The notes under the pieces: generated by a model
What the model was told of the DNA's origin: nothing
The model's database searches: none
What the model saw: only the letters and a program-made list of their open reading frames with translations
Shown: in pieces, positions 1 to 5,625 of the stretch
Layout: each line of letters starts with the position of its first letter
Position numbering within the stretch: the first letter of the stretch is position 1
Assembly: GCA_902795905.1 (NCBI GenBank)
Contig: CADBMY010000121.1
Location: 1-6,953 of the forward strand
Direction of reading: 5' to 3'
Length of the DNA stretch: 6,953 nt
Origin: an uncultured Erysipelotrichaceae bacterium
Lineage (GTDB): Bacteria > Bacillota_I > Bacilli_A > Erysipelotrichales > Erysipelotrichaceae
Position numbers and translations under genes: made by a program

Positions 1-1343
1 AAGGTCTTGCCTTCACGTTCGATCGTCAGCACGATCGTATCACCGATCTTCTTCGAACGCATGATGCGGGAGAGATCTGTATATGTGGCAATGTCTGTGC
101 CGTCAGCCTTGACGATCCTGTCGTATGCCTGCAGACCGGCTTTTTCAGCACCGTATCCGCTCATGACATCGGCGATGTATAATCCCGCTTTGTACTGTCC
201 GCGGTCATAGGAGAGCGTAGAGAGATTGACACCGATCATCGGTCTGTTGGTGACTGTACCGTATTCGATCAGTTCCTGTGCTACATCCATCGCATCATTG
301 ATCGGGATGGCAAAGCCGAGTCCGTCGATCGTTGCGCCGCTGCTGGTCAGTCCGGAGTCCTTGGCATTGACGATACCGATCAGATTGCCGTAGGCATCGA
401 ACATACCGCCGCCGCTGTTGCCGTTGTTGATGGCCGCATTGGTCTGGATCAGGTTCATGGCTTCATTGTCGATCACGATCTCACGGTTTGTGGCGGAAAC
501 GATACCGTTGGTGACGGTGCCGCCTAAGGTACCGAGAGGATTACCGATAACTACGGTCAGATCACCGACTTCAAGAACGGAGGAATCACCGATCACTGCC
601 GGGGTCAGGCCGCTGGCTTCGATCTTGATCACACCGATATCCATCTTCTTGTCGGTACCGACCAGAGTTGCCGGGTATTCCTTACCGTCATAGGTTGTAA
701 CAGTAATGCTCTGGGCATCTTCTACAACGTGGTTATTGGTGATGATATATCCGTCAGAGCTCAGGATGACACCGCTGCCGGCACCTTTGGCGATATATGT
801 ACCGCCCCAGAAGCCGTAGGACTGGGTCTCTGCTTCAACGACGATCTCGACAACACTCGGCGCAGCTTTGGCTGCGATCTCCTTGATCGAAAGACCTGAG
901 GAAGTGACAGCCTGCGGTATCGTTGTTACCTGTGTTTCATCTCCGGACTGTTTTTCGGGGTCCTGATAGATGATCGTCGGTTCAGCATTCCTGGCAAAAG
1001 TACTTGCCGCAAGATAGCCGCCGCCGAAGCCTCCGACAAGACCGATCAGACCGCTCAGGGCCCAGATCAGCACGGGGTGCGTCTTCTTTTCCTTTTTCTC
1101 TTCGGCAGGGGCAGCCGGTTTGGCCGGTGCCGGTTCAGCCTTCAGCGTGAGCTCAGGTGCCGGTTTGGCAGATTCCGTCTCTGCGTATGTTTTCTGCATT
1201 TCTTCAGCGTGCTGCTCAAGAGTATGGATGGTTTCTTCAGCTGCGGTCTGCGGTGCAGGTTCCGTCAGCTCCGGGGAAGATACTGCTTCTTTATTTTCAG
1301 CATTGATATCTTCAAACTTTTCGTTATTCATGTTTTCACTCAT
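1..1343 (-). CDS. htrA: HtrA/DegP-like membrane-anchored serine protease with PDZ domain (3' end beyond window)
   Basis: Surface protease of the HtrA (S1C) family, which degrades or refolds damaged exported proteins. 447 codons are visible. Residues 1-88 form a Glu/Pro/Ala-rich, probably disordered cytoplasmic tail ending in a basic KKEKKTH stretch. Residues about 89-112 are one glycine-rich membrane segment (HPVLIWALSGLIGLVGG...). The protease domain follows, with the catalytic triad in standard motifs: H205 (TNNHVV), D235 (KKMDIGVIKI) and S310 (NNGNSGG). A PDZ domain starts near residue 353 (RPMIGVNL; AEKAGLQAYDRIVKADG) and is cut by the window edge, so a second PDZ cannot be excluded. The start is ATG at 1343, with AAGGAGG (1351-1357) 7 bp upstream. 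The gene lies 84 bp after the rhomboid gene on the same strand and has its own promoter with 11-bp repeats. Family assignment is secure; the exact paralogue name is not. Confidence 0.95.
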   Translation of the reverse strand, partial: MSENMNNEKFEDINAENKEAVSSPELTEPAPQTAAEETIHTLEQHAEEMQKTYAETESAKPAPELTLKAEPAPAKPAAPAEEKKEKKTHPVLIWALSGLIGLVGGFGGGYLAASTFARNAEPTIIYQDPEKQSGDETQVTTIPQAVTSSGLSIKEIAAKAAPSVVEIVVEAETQSYGFWGGTYIAKGAGSGVILSSDGYIITNNHVVEDAQSITVTTYDGKEYPATLVGTDKKMDIGVIKIEASGLTPAVIGDSSVLEVGDLTVVIGNPLGTLGGTVTNGIVSATNREIVIDNEAMNLIQTNAAINNGNSGGGMFDAYGNLIGIVNAKDSGLTSSGATIDGLGFAIPINDAMDVAQELIEYGTVTNRPMIGVNLSTLSYDRGQYKAGLYIADVMSGYGAEKAGLQAYDRIVKADGTDIATYTDLSRIMRSKKIGDTIVLTIEREGKT

Positions 1344-1350
1344 ATCAAAG

Positions 1351-1379
1351 CCTCCTTTTTTGCTTACGTTTATACTATA
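1351..1379 (-). promoter_or_regulatory. htrA -10 region and ribosome binding site
   Basis: On the minus strand TATAGT (1379-1374), overlapping a second candidate TATAAA (1374-1369), is a good -10 hexamer. No consensus -35 lies at 16-18 bp; that place is taken by the 11-bp direct repeats, as expected for an activator-dependent promoter. A start near 1367 would give a leader of about 24 bases carrying AAGGAGG (1357-1351). The promoter is predicted from pattern only. Confidence 0.6.
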
Positions 1380-1384
1380 GGTCC

Positions 1385-1428
1385 CGAATGTGAACTTCAG
1401 GTGAACATGCAGGAAAAATCACCTGAAT
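1385..1428 (-). promoter_or_regulatory. Operator: in-phase 11-bp direct repeats in front of htrA
   Basis: Read on the minus strand in successive 11-bp steps: ATTCAGGTGAT (1428-1418), TTTTCCTGCAT (1417-1407, poor match), GTTCACCTGAA (1406-1396), GTTCACATTCG (1395-1385). Three of the four units share TTCA at the same position. The last unit ends 5 bp before the -10 hexamer TATAGT. Tandem 11-bp repeats abutting the -10 are typical of OmpR/PhoB-family response regulator sites; known parallels are the Bacillus PhoP box (TTCACA-like hexamers) and the streptococcal CiaR site, which controls htrA. The regulator itself is not in the window. Confidence 0.65.
1396..1427. repeat. Inverted repeat just after the rhomboid stop codon
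   Basis: TTCAGGTGA (1396-1404) and TCACCTGAA (1419-1427) form perfect 9-bp arms around 14 bp. The repeat begins directly next to the rhomboid stop codon (1428-1430). In the rhomboid transcript it could fold, but no T-run follows, so it is not a convincing terminator. It overlaps the 11-bp direct repeats and may partly reflect them. Confidence 0.55.
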
Positions 1429-1988
1429 TATTGTCTGCTCAGATACATGCCGCAGAACGCACCGACAAGACCGCCGATGATATGTGTCAGCTGCGAGATG
1501 TTATCGGCAACGAAAACACCCTCATAGACCTGCTGGCCGATATAGATCAGGGCTACGATGATCAGTGTCATCGGGATCTCACCGGCTTTGCGTGTACCGG
1601 TGATCGAAGCCAGGATGATCAGCGCGAAGTCAACACCGCTTGCCCCCAGAAGCATTGTTCTAAACGGCAGTAAGACGTGGATCAGGCCGGTAATGAAAGC
1701 TGTCACAACGATGATCTCGAGAAAACAGCGGCTGCCGTATTTTTCCTCAAGCAGGGGACCGACCATCAGAAACAGGATCATGTTGTTGGTGTAGTGGCTG
1801 AAATTCATGTGACCAAGCACATGGGTAAACAGACGCACATAGAACAGAGGATCGGTAAGTGATCCCTTGTATACACTGAAGACGAGCCGGTTGCTGGCAC
1901 CTGCGGTCAGGATATTCAGAATAAGCGCAAGACCGCTGATCAGGGCAAAGCTGAGTACTACCGGGGAATTCCATTTAACAGATTTCAT
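1428..1988 (-). CDS. Rhomboid family intramembrane serine protease
   Basis: 186-residue polytopic membrane protein of the rhomboid (S54) family, which cuts substrates inside the membrane with a Ser-His dyad. Hydrophobic segments lie at about residues 9-28, 47-58, 68-80, 89-108, 113-130, 138-151 and 166-183. Family motifs are complete: HMNFSHYTNNM with H60, H65 and N69 (the oxyanion-side His and Asn), GASG with the nucleophile S117, and THIIGGLVGAFCG with the catalytic H169. An in-frame ATG at 1994 touches the ribosome site directly, so the ATG at 1988 is preferred: GGGAGG (2000-1995) then lies 6 bp upstream. It has the minimal bacterial form without added domains. It lies upstream of htrA with no clear terminator between, so some readthrough is possible. 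Substrate unknown. Confidence 0.93.
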   Translation of the reverse strand: MKSVKWNSPVVLSFALISGLALILNILTAGASNRLVFSVYKGSLTDPLFYVRLFTHVLGHMNFSHYTNNMILFLMVGPLLEEKYGSRCFLEIIVVTAFITGLIHVLLPFRTMLLGASGVDFALIILASITGTRKAGEIPMTLIIVALIYIGQQVYEGVFVADNISQLTHIIGGLVGAFCGMYLSRQ

Positions 1989-1994
1989 AGACAT

Positions 1995-2015
1995 CCTCCC
2001 ATCGTAACAATTATA
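1995..2015 (-). promoter_or_regulatory. Rhomboid gene -10 box and start-deciding ribosome site
   Basis: Minus-strand TATAAT (2015-2010) is a perfect -10; ATAACA (2039-2034) at an 18-bp spacing is a fair -35. GGGAGG (2000-1995) decides the start codon at 1988 over the one at 1994. Transcription from about 2003 would leave a leader of only about 15 bases. Confidence 0.55.
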
Positions 2016-2038
2016 ATCATTCTCACGAAGAATTGTTA
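2005..2038. repeat. Inverted repeat inside the divergent promoter region
   Basis: TAACAATT (2005-2012) and AATTGTTA (2031-2038) are perfect 8-bp arms separated by 18 bp. The arms overlap the -10 boxes of the two divergent promoters. It could be an operator for a dimeric repressor, or a by-product of two AT-rich promoters facing away from each other. Confidence 0.45.
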
Positions 2039-2054
2039 TAATAATACCCGGAGA
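2037..2054 (+). promoter_or_regulatory. -10 box and ribosome site of the SseB-GNAT operon
   Basis: TATAAT at 2037-2042 is a perfect -10; no good -35 is visible 16-18 bp upstream. GGAGA at 2050-2054 lies 5 bp before the ATG at 2060. A start near 2049 puts the ribosome site almost at the 5' end of the mRNA. Confidence 0.5.
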
Positions 2055-2059
2055 CAGTT

Positions 2060-2905
2060 ATGGCAAATAAGAAGAAAAAGAAAAAAACAAATCAGAGTAA
2101 ACCGAATCAGAATCGCCCGATCACCAATCCCGAACTGAAAAAAGCTCTTGAAGAACTGAAGGCCGCAAGAACACCGGCAAACGAAGTAAAGCTGTTTGAG
2201 GCTCTCAGCAATGCCAAGCTTCTGGCACCGGTCATCTTCAGTGCAGATCTGCGTCCTGACCAGAACGGAAGGATAAACATGCCCTCCAATACCGGTATCA
2301 AGTATGTTCTGATCAATACCGATCAGAATAAGACATTCTTCCCGGCCTTTACGGATTTTGATGAAGCCAGGAAGCTGCCGATCGATCAGGAAGGCAACCT
2401 GCAGTATATCGTACGGACGATCCGTGACTATGCAAGGATGTTCATGGATGCCAACAACGGTGCGGAAGGTCTGGCCGTGAATCCCAAGAGTGACGGCATG
2501 TTCCTGCCGAAGGAGCTGATCCGCAGACTGACCGGTGAAGGAGAAAAACCGAAGGAACCTGTACAGGAAAGCGAACTGAAGAACGGTACGGTACCTGAAA
2601 ATGCGTCTTTCTCAGAGCCGGCAACGTATCCGACAGCTCTTGCCAATGAAGTATATGAGCAGTGCCGCAGTATCCCGGAGATCAGCAGAGTCTGGCTCAA
2701 GCAGATGAATGTCGGCATCAGAAGTGCCTTTGCGCTGATCGTCGAAGCAGATAAGAAAGACAAGGATCTGCTGGACAGAGTAGCAGAACTGGCAGTTCCT
2801 TTTGCCAGAGACCGTCAGGTCGTCTCGTTCTACTACAGTGAAGATCTTGAAAACAAGGCGGTCAGAGGAGATTTCCCGCTCTATGACCGTGAACTGGAGA
2901 TCTGA
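2060..2905 (+). CDS. SseB family protein (N- and C-terminal SseB domains)
   Basis: 281-residue soluble protein. SseB was named from an Escherichia coli gene linked to serine sensitivity; its biochemical role is not established. Residues 1-20 are very basic, with six consecutive lysines (4-9), followed by a charged helix (24-50). The SseB N-terminal domain spans about 40-155: KLLAPVIF, GIKYVLINTDQNKTFFPAFTDFDEARKL and the NPKSDGMFLPKELI end match the family pattern. A linker rich in Glu, Pro and Lys (158-190) leads to an SseB C-terminal-like domain (191-281), with RVWLKQMNVGIRSAFALIVEAD and VVSFYYSEDLENKAV. GGAGA (2050-2054) supports the start. Its stop overlaps the next start (TGATG), so the two proteins are probably made together. 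The SseB call is firm; a serine link is not shown here. Confidence 0.85.
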   Translation: MANKKKKKKTNQSKPNQNRPITNPELKKALEELKAARTPANEVKLFEALSNAKLLAPVIFSADLRPDQNGRINMPSNTGIKYVLINTDQNKTFFPAFTDFDEARKLPIDQEGNLQYIVRTIRDYARMFMDANNGAEGLAVNPKSDGMFLPKELIRRLTGEGEKPKEPVQESELKNGTVPENASFSEPATYPTALANEVYEQCRSIPEISRVWLKQMNVGIRSAFALIVEADKKDKDLLDRVAELAVPFARDRQVVSFYYSEDLENKAVRGDFPLYDRELEI

Positions 2906-3672
2906 TGGAGATCCGCAGGCTTGACCGTGAAGAGATCAATGATGCGCTGAATCTTGTCCGGGAGGTATTCCTGTCCGATCCCGATCTGAGCAGATCACCG
3001 GAGGGAATCTCCTCATTCATGTCATTTGTGAAGGATCAGGGACCGGGTCTATGCTGGCTTGGTGCTTATGACGGAGATCTCTGCGGGGCACTTGGCTATG
3101 ATGAAGAGTATCATATCGCTCTGTTCTTTGTCCGAAAGGAGAAACAGAAGCAGGGCATCGGCAGGGACTTGCTGAAAGTACTGTGTGAAGAAGCTGAACA
3201 TGCCGGGTATGCCAGGATCAGTGTAAATGCGGCAGAGAAGGCAAAACCGGTATATGAACATCTTGGCTTTACGGCAGCCGATGATGTACAGGAAAAAGAC
3301 GGCATACGGTATATCCCGATGGAGATCTTCCTGCAGAGGAAGTATCTTGGCAAAACCGTTACGGTGACCGTAGACAGGCCGTACGGAAGTTTCCATCCGA
3401 CCTTTGCGGATATCCGCTATCTCTGCAATTACGGCTATGTAGAAGAGATCCTGGCGTCTGACGGAGAGTTCCAGGATGCCTATGTCTTCGGTCCTGAAGA
3501 AGCACTGGAAAGTTTTACCGGTACCGTGATCGCCGTGATCATCCGCCGTGATGACACTGAATCCAAGTGGGTCGTAGCGAAAGATACAAACTATGAGAGA
3601 CAGGCTGTAATCGATGCTGTAGGCTTTCAGGAACAGTTCTTTGATACCCATATTCTGTGGCTGGAAAACTGA
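2905..3672 (+). CDS. GNAT N-acetyltransferase fused to a family I inorganic-pyrophosphatase-like domain
   Basis: 255-residue two-domain protein. Residues 1-144 are a GNAT fold: the acetyl-CoA loop is VRKEKQKQGIGRDLL with Q81-x-x-G84-x-G86, and PVYEHLGF (115-122) is the usual C-terminal GNAT strand. Residues 147-255 resemble a shortened family I inorganic pyrophosphatase: VTVDRPYGSFHP, CNYGYV (N175, Y176, G177), then D186-G-E188-F-Q-D191 in place of the usual D-x-D-P-x-D metal site, and DDTESKWVV with K221 near the expected lysine. The second metal-binding Asp is Glu and the Pro is lost, so pyrophosphate hydrolysis is uncertain. Such short PPase-like domains are, as I recall, annotated in other Bacillota. 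The start overlaps the SseB stop by 1 bp, with GGAGA (2896-2900) 4 bp upstream. Acetyl acceptor unknown. Confidence 0.82.
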   Translation: MEIRRLDREEINDALNLVREVFLSDPDLSRSPEGISSFMSFVKDQGPGLCWLGAYDGDLCGALGYDEEYHIALFFVRKEKQKQGIGRDLLKVLCEEAEHAGYARISVNAAEKAKPVYEHLGFTAADDVQEKDGIRYIPMEIFLQRKYLGKTVTVTVDRPYGSFHPTFADIRYLCNYGYVEEILASDGEFQDAYVFGPEEALESFTGTVIAVIIRRDDTESKWVVAKDTNYERQAVIDAVGFQEQFFDTHILWLEN

Positions 3673-3697
3673 TACGTTTATGACGTATTGGTTTTTT
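3669..3697 (+). terminator. Rho-independent terminator of the SseB-GNAT operon
   Basis: CTGATACGT (3669-3677) pairs with ACGTATTGG (3683-3691), 9 pairs including two G-U, around the 5-base loop TTATG, followed by six T (3692-3697). The left arm contains the stop codon TGA (3670-3672) of the upstream gene, so terminator and reading frame overlap. Confidence 0.7.
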
Positions 3698-3701
3698 GTA
3701 G

Positions 3702-4027
3702 ACAGATCCATATGAAAGATATACCGGAATCAGTATGCTGGCGATCGGCGTCGGCGGTATGGATGCAGCAACAGCCATGACCGTGTACCGATGCTGTTTG
3801 AAAAAGAGGAAGATTATCAGAGGCTGGAAATGGGTGATATCCTGCATATCGATAACTTCCCCGAACAGATCCGCAGCCGGGAGGTGACCATAACGGACAA
3901 GACACAGGGATTTGATTTCAAGGTAAAACTTGAACTGACGGACTCCGAGATGGAAGTCGTGCTTGCCGGCGGCCAGCTGCGGTTCCTGAAGGATCAGCTC
4001 AGGGCTGAAGGGGTATTAACCGACTGA
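3702..4027 (+). pseudogene. Aconitase relic: N-terminal motif joined to C-terminal end, middle deleted
   Basis: Remains of an aconitate hydratase (citrate to isocitrate, 4Fe-4S enzyme). From 3720 one frame reads YTGISMLAIGVGGMDAATAM, the motif after the DSHT site in the N-terminal part of aconitases. Near 3780 the similarity jumps, in a frame two bases on, to VPMLFEKEEDYQRLEMGDI, then REVTITDKTQGFDF, ELTDSEMEVVLAGGQLRFLK and a TGA at 4025-4027: the last ~80 residues of the swivel domain. About 450 residues of a ~640-residue enzyme, including the cluster cysteines, are missing, as is everything before about 3702. The longest open frame with ATG (3791-4027, 78 codons) has no ribosome site. There is no promoter, and a terminator sits just upstream. 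A short translated protein is possible but unlikely. The aconitase call is from recognised motifs, not a search. Confidence 0.82.
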
Positions 4028-4032
4028 AACAC

Positions 4033-4058
4033 AATGAGGCGCAATGCCTCATTTTTTT
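4033..4058 (+). terminator. Rho-independent terminator after the aconitase relic
   Basis: AATGAGGC (4033-4040) pairs perfectly with GCCTCATT (4046-4053) around the loop GCAAT; seven T at 4052-4058. Placed 5 bp after the relic's stop, it is probably the old aconitase terminator, and it insulates the next operon. Confidence 0.88.
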
Positions 4059-4068
4059 GTGAATGAGC

Positions 4069-4123
4069 ATTCGGAAGAAGTTCAGGGAAAGTTCACATTC
4101 GTGTCAATTCGCGTTCATTTTCA
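4069..4123 (+). promoter_or_regulatory. Operator: five tandem 11-bp direct repeats before the VTC-DUF4956 operon
   Basis: Consecutive 11-bp units without gaps: ATTCGGAAGAA (4069), GTTCAGGGAAA (4080), GTTCACATTCG (4091), TGTCAATTCGC (4102), GTTCATTTTCA (4113). The TTCA core recurs at exact 11-bp steps, with one change in the first and fourth units. The 4091 unit is identical to the promoter-proximal unit before htrA, and here too the array ends 5 bp before the -10. This fits an OmpR/PhoB-type activator binding one DNA face. TTCACA also fits the Bacillus PhoP hexamer, so phosphate control is one option. The regulator is not in view. Confidence 0.72.
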
Positions 4124-4128
4124 GCCCG

Positions 4129-4152
4129 TATGCTTACATCATCGAAGGGAGG
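4129..4152 (+). promoter_or_regulatory. -10 box and ribosome site of the VTC-DUF4956 operon
   Basis: TATGCT (4129-4134) follows the operator by 5 bp and matches the -10 consensus at 4 of 6 positions; there is no -35 consensus. AAGGGAGG (4145-4152) lies 9 bp before the ATG at 4162 and decides that start. The frame is open back to 4063, but an earlier start would translate the operator and lacks a ribosome site. Confidence 0.6.
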
Positions 4153-4161
4153 TACCTGAAG

Positions 4162-4929
4162 ATGACACAGACATACATTGATACATTTGCCAGAGTTGAA
4201 CATAAGTTCATGATCACAAAAGCACAGGCAGAAGAGATAACCGGAATGATTGGTGACCACCTGAAGGATGATGCCCATCCGCAGTATACACTGCATAATA
4301 TCTACTACGATTCACCGGACAGTCAGATGATCGCAGCATCGCTTGAACATCCCATGTACAAGGAAAAACTGAGACTGCGCTCTTACGGTGATCCGGTGGA
4401 AGGTATGCCGGTGTTTGCGGAGATCAAGAAGAAATATGACGGGATCGTATACAAGCGCAGAACGATGCTTGACCTGGATGATGCTGAACGCTTCCTTGAT
4501 CACAGGGACCGCAGGTATGTAAAAGACCGCACCGGCGCAGAGATCAGTGTCATGCTGGAGCGTTACAGCGCCGAGCGTAAGCTGTACATCTCGTACAGCA
4601 GAAGAGCCTATGCCGGCAAACGTGAAGCAGATGTACGGATCACCTTCGATACGGATATACGCTACCGTACAGATCATCTCGATCTCTTTGCACGTACGGA
4701 GGATAAACCGCTTCTTGATGAAGATCAGGTACTGATGGAAGTCAAGGTCATGAACAGATATCCGCTCTGGTTAACGGATGCTCTGACGGAAATGCATATC
4801 TGCAGAACATCCTTCTCCAAATACGGAAAGATCTATACACTGATGCACGCATCACCGGCTCACGGACAGATATATAACTGCGGGATCATGCCGCAGACGG
4901 AGGTAAGACAATGTTTGGTTCAGTATTAA
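4162..4929 (+). CDS. VTC domain protein (polyphosphate polymerase-like)
   Basis: 255-residue soluble protein of the VTC domain family (CYTH/triphosphate-tunnel fold). The yeast Vtc4 domain makes polyphosphate from ATP; bacterial members are mostly uncharacterised. The charged tunnel residues are visible: RVEHK (R11, E13, K15), YYDS (48-51), KLRLRSY (R71, R73), FAEIKKKYDGIVYKRR (E87, K89, R99, R100), RRAY (147-150), VRITFDTDIRYR (R159, D164, R169), LMEVKV (E193, K195) and SFSKYGKIY (S219, K220). All paired basic and acidic strands needed for a catalytic tunnel seem present and the length is normal. No membrane segment is seen. The gene overlaps the DUF4956 gene by 19 bp, so translation is probably coupled and the partner may bring it to the membrane. 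Polyphosphate synthesis is a family-based inference; another nucleotide- or phosphate-transfer role is possible. Confidence 0.9.
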   Translation: MTQTYIDTFARVEHKFMITKAQAEEITGMIGDHLKDDAHPQYTLHNIYYDSPDSQMIAASLEHPMYKEKLRLRSYGDPVEGMPVFAEIKKKYDGIVYKRRTMLDLDDAERFLDHRDRRYVKDRTGAEISVMLERYSAERKLYISYSRRAYAGKREADVRITFDTDIRYRTDHLDLFARTEDKPLLDEDQVLMEVKVMNRYPLWLTDALTEMHICRTSFSKYGKIYTLMHASPAHGQIYNCGIMPQTEVRQCLVQY

Positions 4930-5585
4930 CAAATACCGTAAATTCTATTACGATACAGCAGTTTGCGCTGTGCTTCTTCACCAGTATCCTGTGCGGTCTG
5001 CTGATCGCAGCAGCGTACAGATCGGCTGTCAATGCGAAGAAGGACTTTCTGATCACGATCGCACTGATCCCGGCTGTCGTCATGAATGTGATCATGCTGG
5101 TCAACGGCAATCTCGGTATCGGTGTCGCCGTAGCCGGAAGCTTCTCCCTGGTGCGTTTCCGTTCGATGCCCGGAAAAGCCAGTGATATCGCGGTGATCTT
5201 CCTGGCCATGGCGGCAGGACTTGCCTCCGGCATGGGATATGTTGTCTATGCCCTGATCTTTACGGTCGGCGTTCTCGCTGCTGCCCTGGTACTGTACAAG
5301 GTACCTGTACTGACGGAGAATCAGAACTTCCGTCATGTACGGATCACGGTATCCGAGGACATGGACTATGTCGATGCGTTTAAGAGTGTATTCGAAAGAT
5401 ATGCCGGAACGTATCATCTGGAGACGGTCAAGACGGTCAATCTCGGAGCGATGTATCAGCTGAGCTATGAAGTCGTGCTGAAGAATGCCGGAGAAGAAAA
5501 GCAGATGATCGATGAACTGCGTATCCGCAACGGCAATCTGCCGGTCATCTGTTCCATGCATGCGCCGGCTGCCCAGTCCCTGTAG
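4911..5585 (+). CDS. DUF4956 family membrane protein
   Basis: 224-residue protein of unknown function matching the DUF4956 family by recall. Hydrophobic segments lie at about 18-36, 46-64, 67-80 and 91-128 (the last likely two short passes). Between them is the family's hallmark basic loop GSFSLVRFRSMPGKASDIAVIF (76-97), probably facing the cytoplasm. After residue 137 comes a soluble domain of about 85 residues (HVRITVSEDMDYVDAFKSVF...) that looks like an alpha-beta fold. GGAGG (4899-4903) is 7 bp upstream of the ATG, inside the VTC gene. VTC-DUF4956 pairs recur in Bacillota, often beside a CotH-like kinase gene that is absent here. A membrane platform or transporter for the VTC product is plausible but unproven. 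Confidence 0.87.
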   Translation: MFGSVLTNTVNSITIQQFALCFFTSILCGLLIAAAYRSAVNAKKDFLITIALIPAVVMNVIMLVNGNLGIGVAVAGSFSLVRFRSMPGKASDIAVIFLAMAAGLASGMGYVVYALIFTVGVLAAALVLYKVPVLTENQNFRHVRITVSEDMDYVDAFKSVFERYAGTYHLETVKTVNLGAMYQLSYEVVLKNAGEEKQMIDELRIRNGNLPVICSMHAPAAQSL

Positions 5586-5596
5586 ATCTGTAAGGA

Positions 5597-5625
5597 TTAT
5601 CGAAAGACCTCAATACTGATATACT
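5597..5625 (+). promoter_or_regulatory. Possible promoter of the amidohydrolase gene inside the hairpin
   Basis: TATACT (5620-5625, 5 of 6 matches to the -10 consensus) with TTATCG (5597-5602, 3 of 6) at a 17-bp spacing. A start near 5632 falls in the hairpin loop, so the transcript would keep the GAGG ribosome site but not the complementary left arm. The weak -35 makes this tentative. Confidence 0.4.

Noticed and set aside
1396..1427. Inverted repeat as a rhomboid terminator
   Set aside because: No T-run follows on the minus strand, and the bases also serve the direct-repeat operator.
1077..1673. 198-codon open frame on the plus strand
   Set aside because: It spans the htrA promoter and parts of two well supported minus-strand genes; composition is typical of an antisense frame.
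3049..3711. 220-codon open frame on the minus strand
   Set aside because: Antisense to the GNAT-PPase gene and crossing its terminator; no motif.
3791..4027. 78-codon frame as an independent small gene
   Set aside because: It begins inside the aconitase C-terminal homology, which extends upstream of the ATG, and has no ribosome site; it is treated as part of the pseudogene.
4080..4123. Short direct repeats as a CRISPR-like or minisatellite array
   Set aside because: Units are 11 bp with no spacers, diverge outside the TTCA core, and sit exactly at a promoter, which fits a regulator site.
4063..4161. Upstream start for the VTC gene, adding 33 residues
   Set aside because: The added part would translate the 11-bp repeats and the -10 box, has no ribosome site, and precedes the family N-terminus; AAGGGAGG points to the ATG at 4162.
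4926..5561. 211-codon open frame on the minus strand
   Set aside because: It mirrors the DUF4956 gene, is rich in His, Arg and Asp with no recognisable motif, and lacks a ribosome site; it is a shadow frame.
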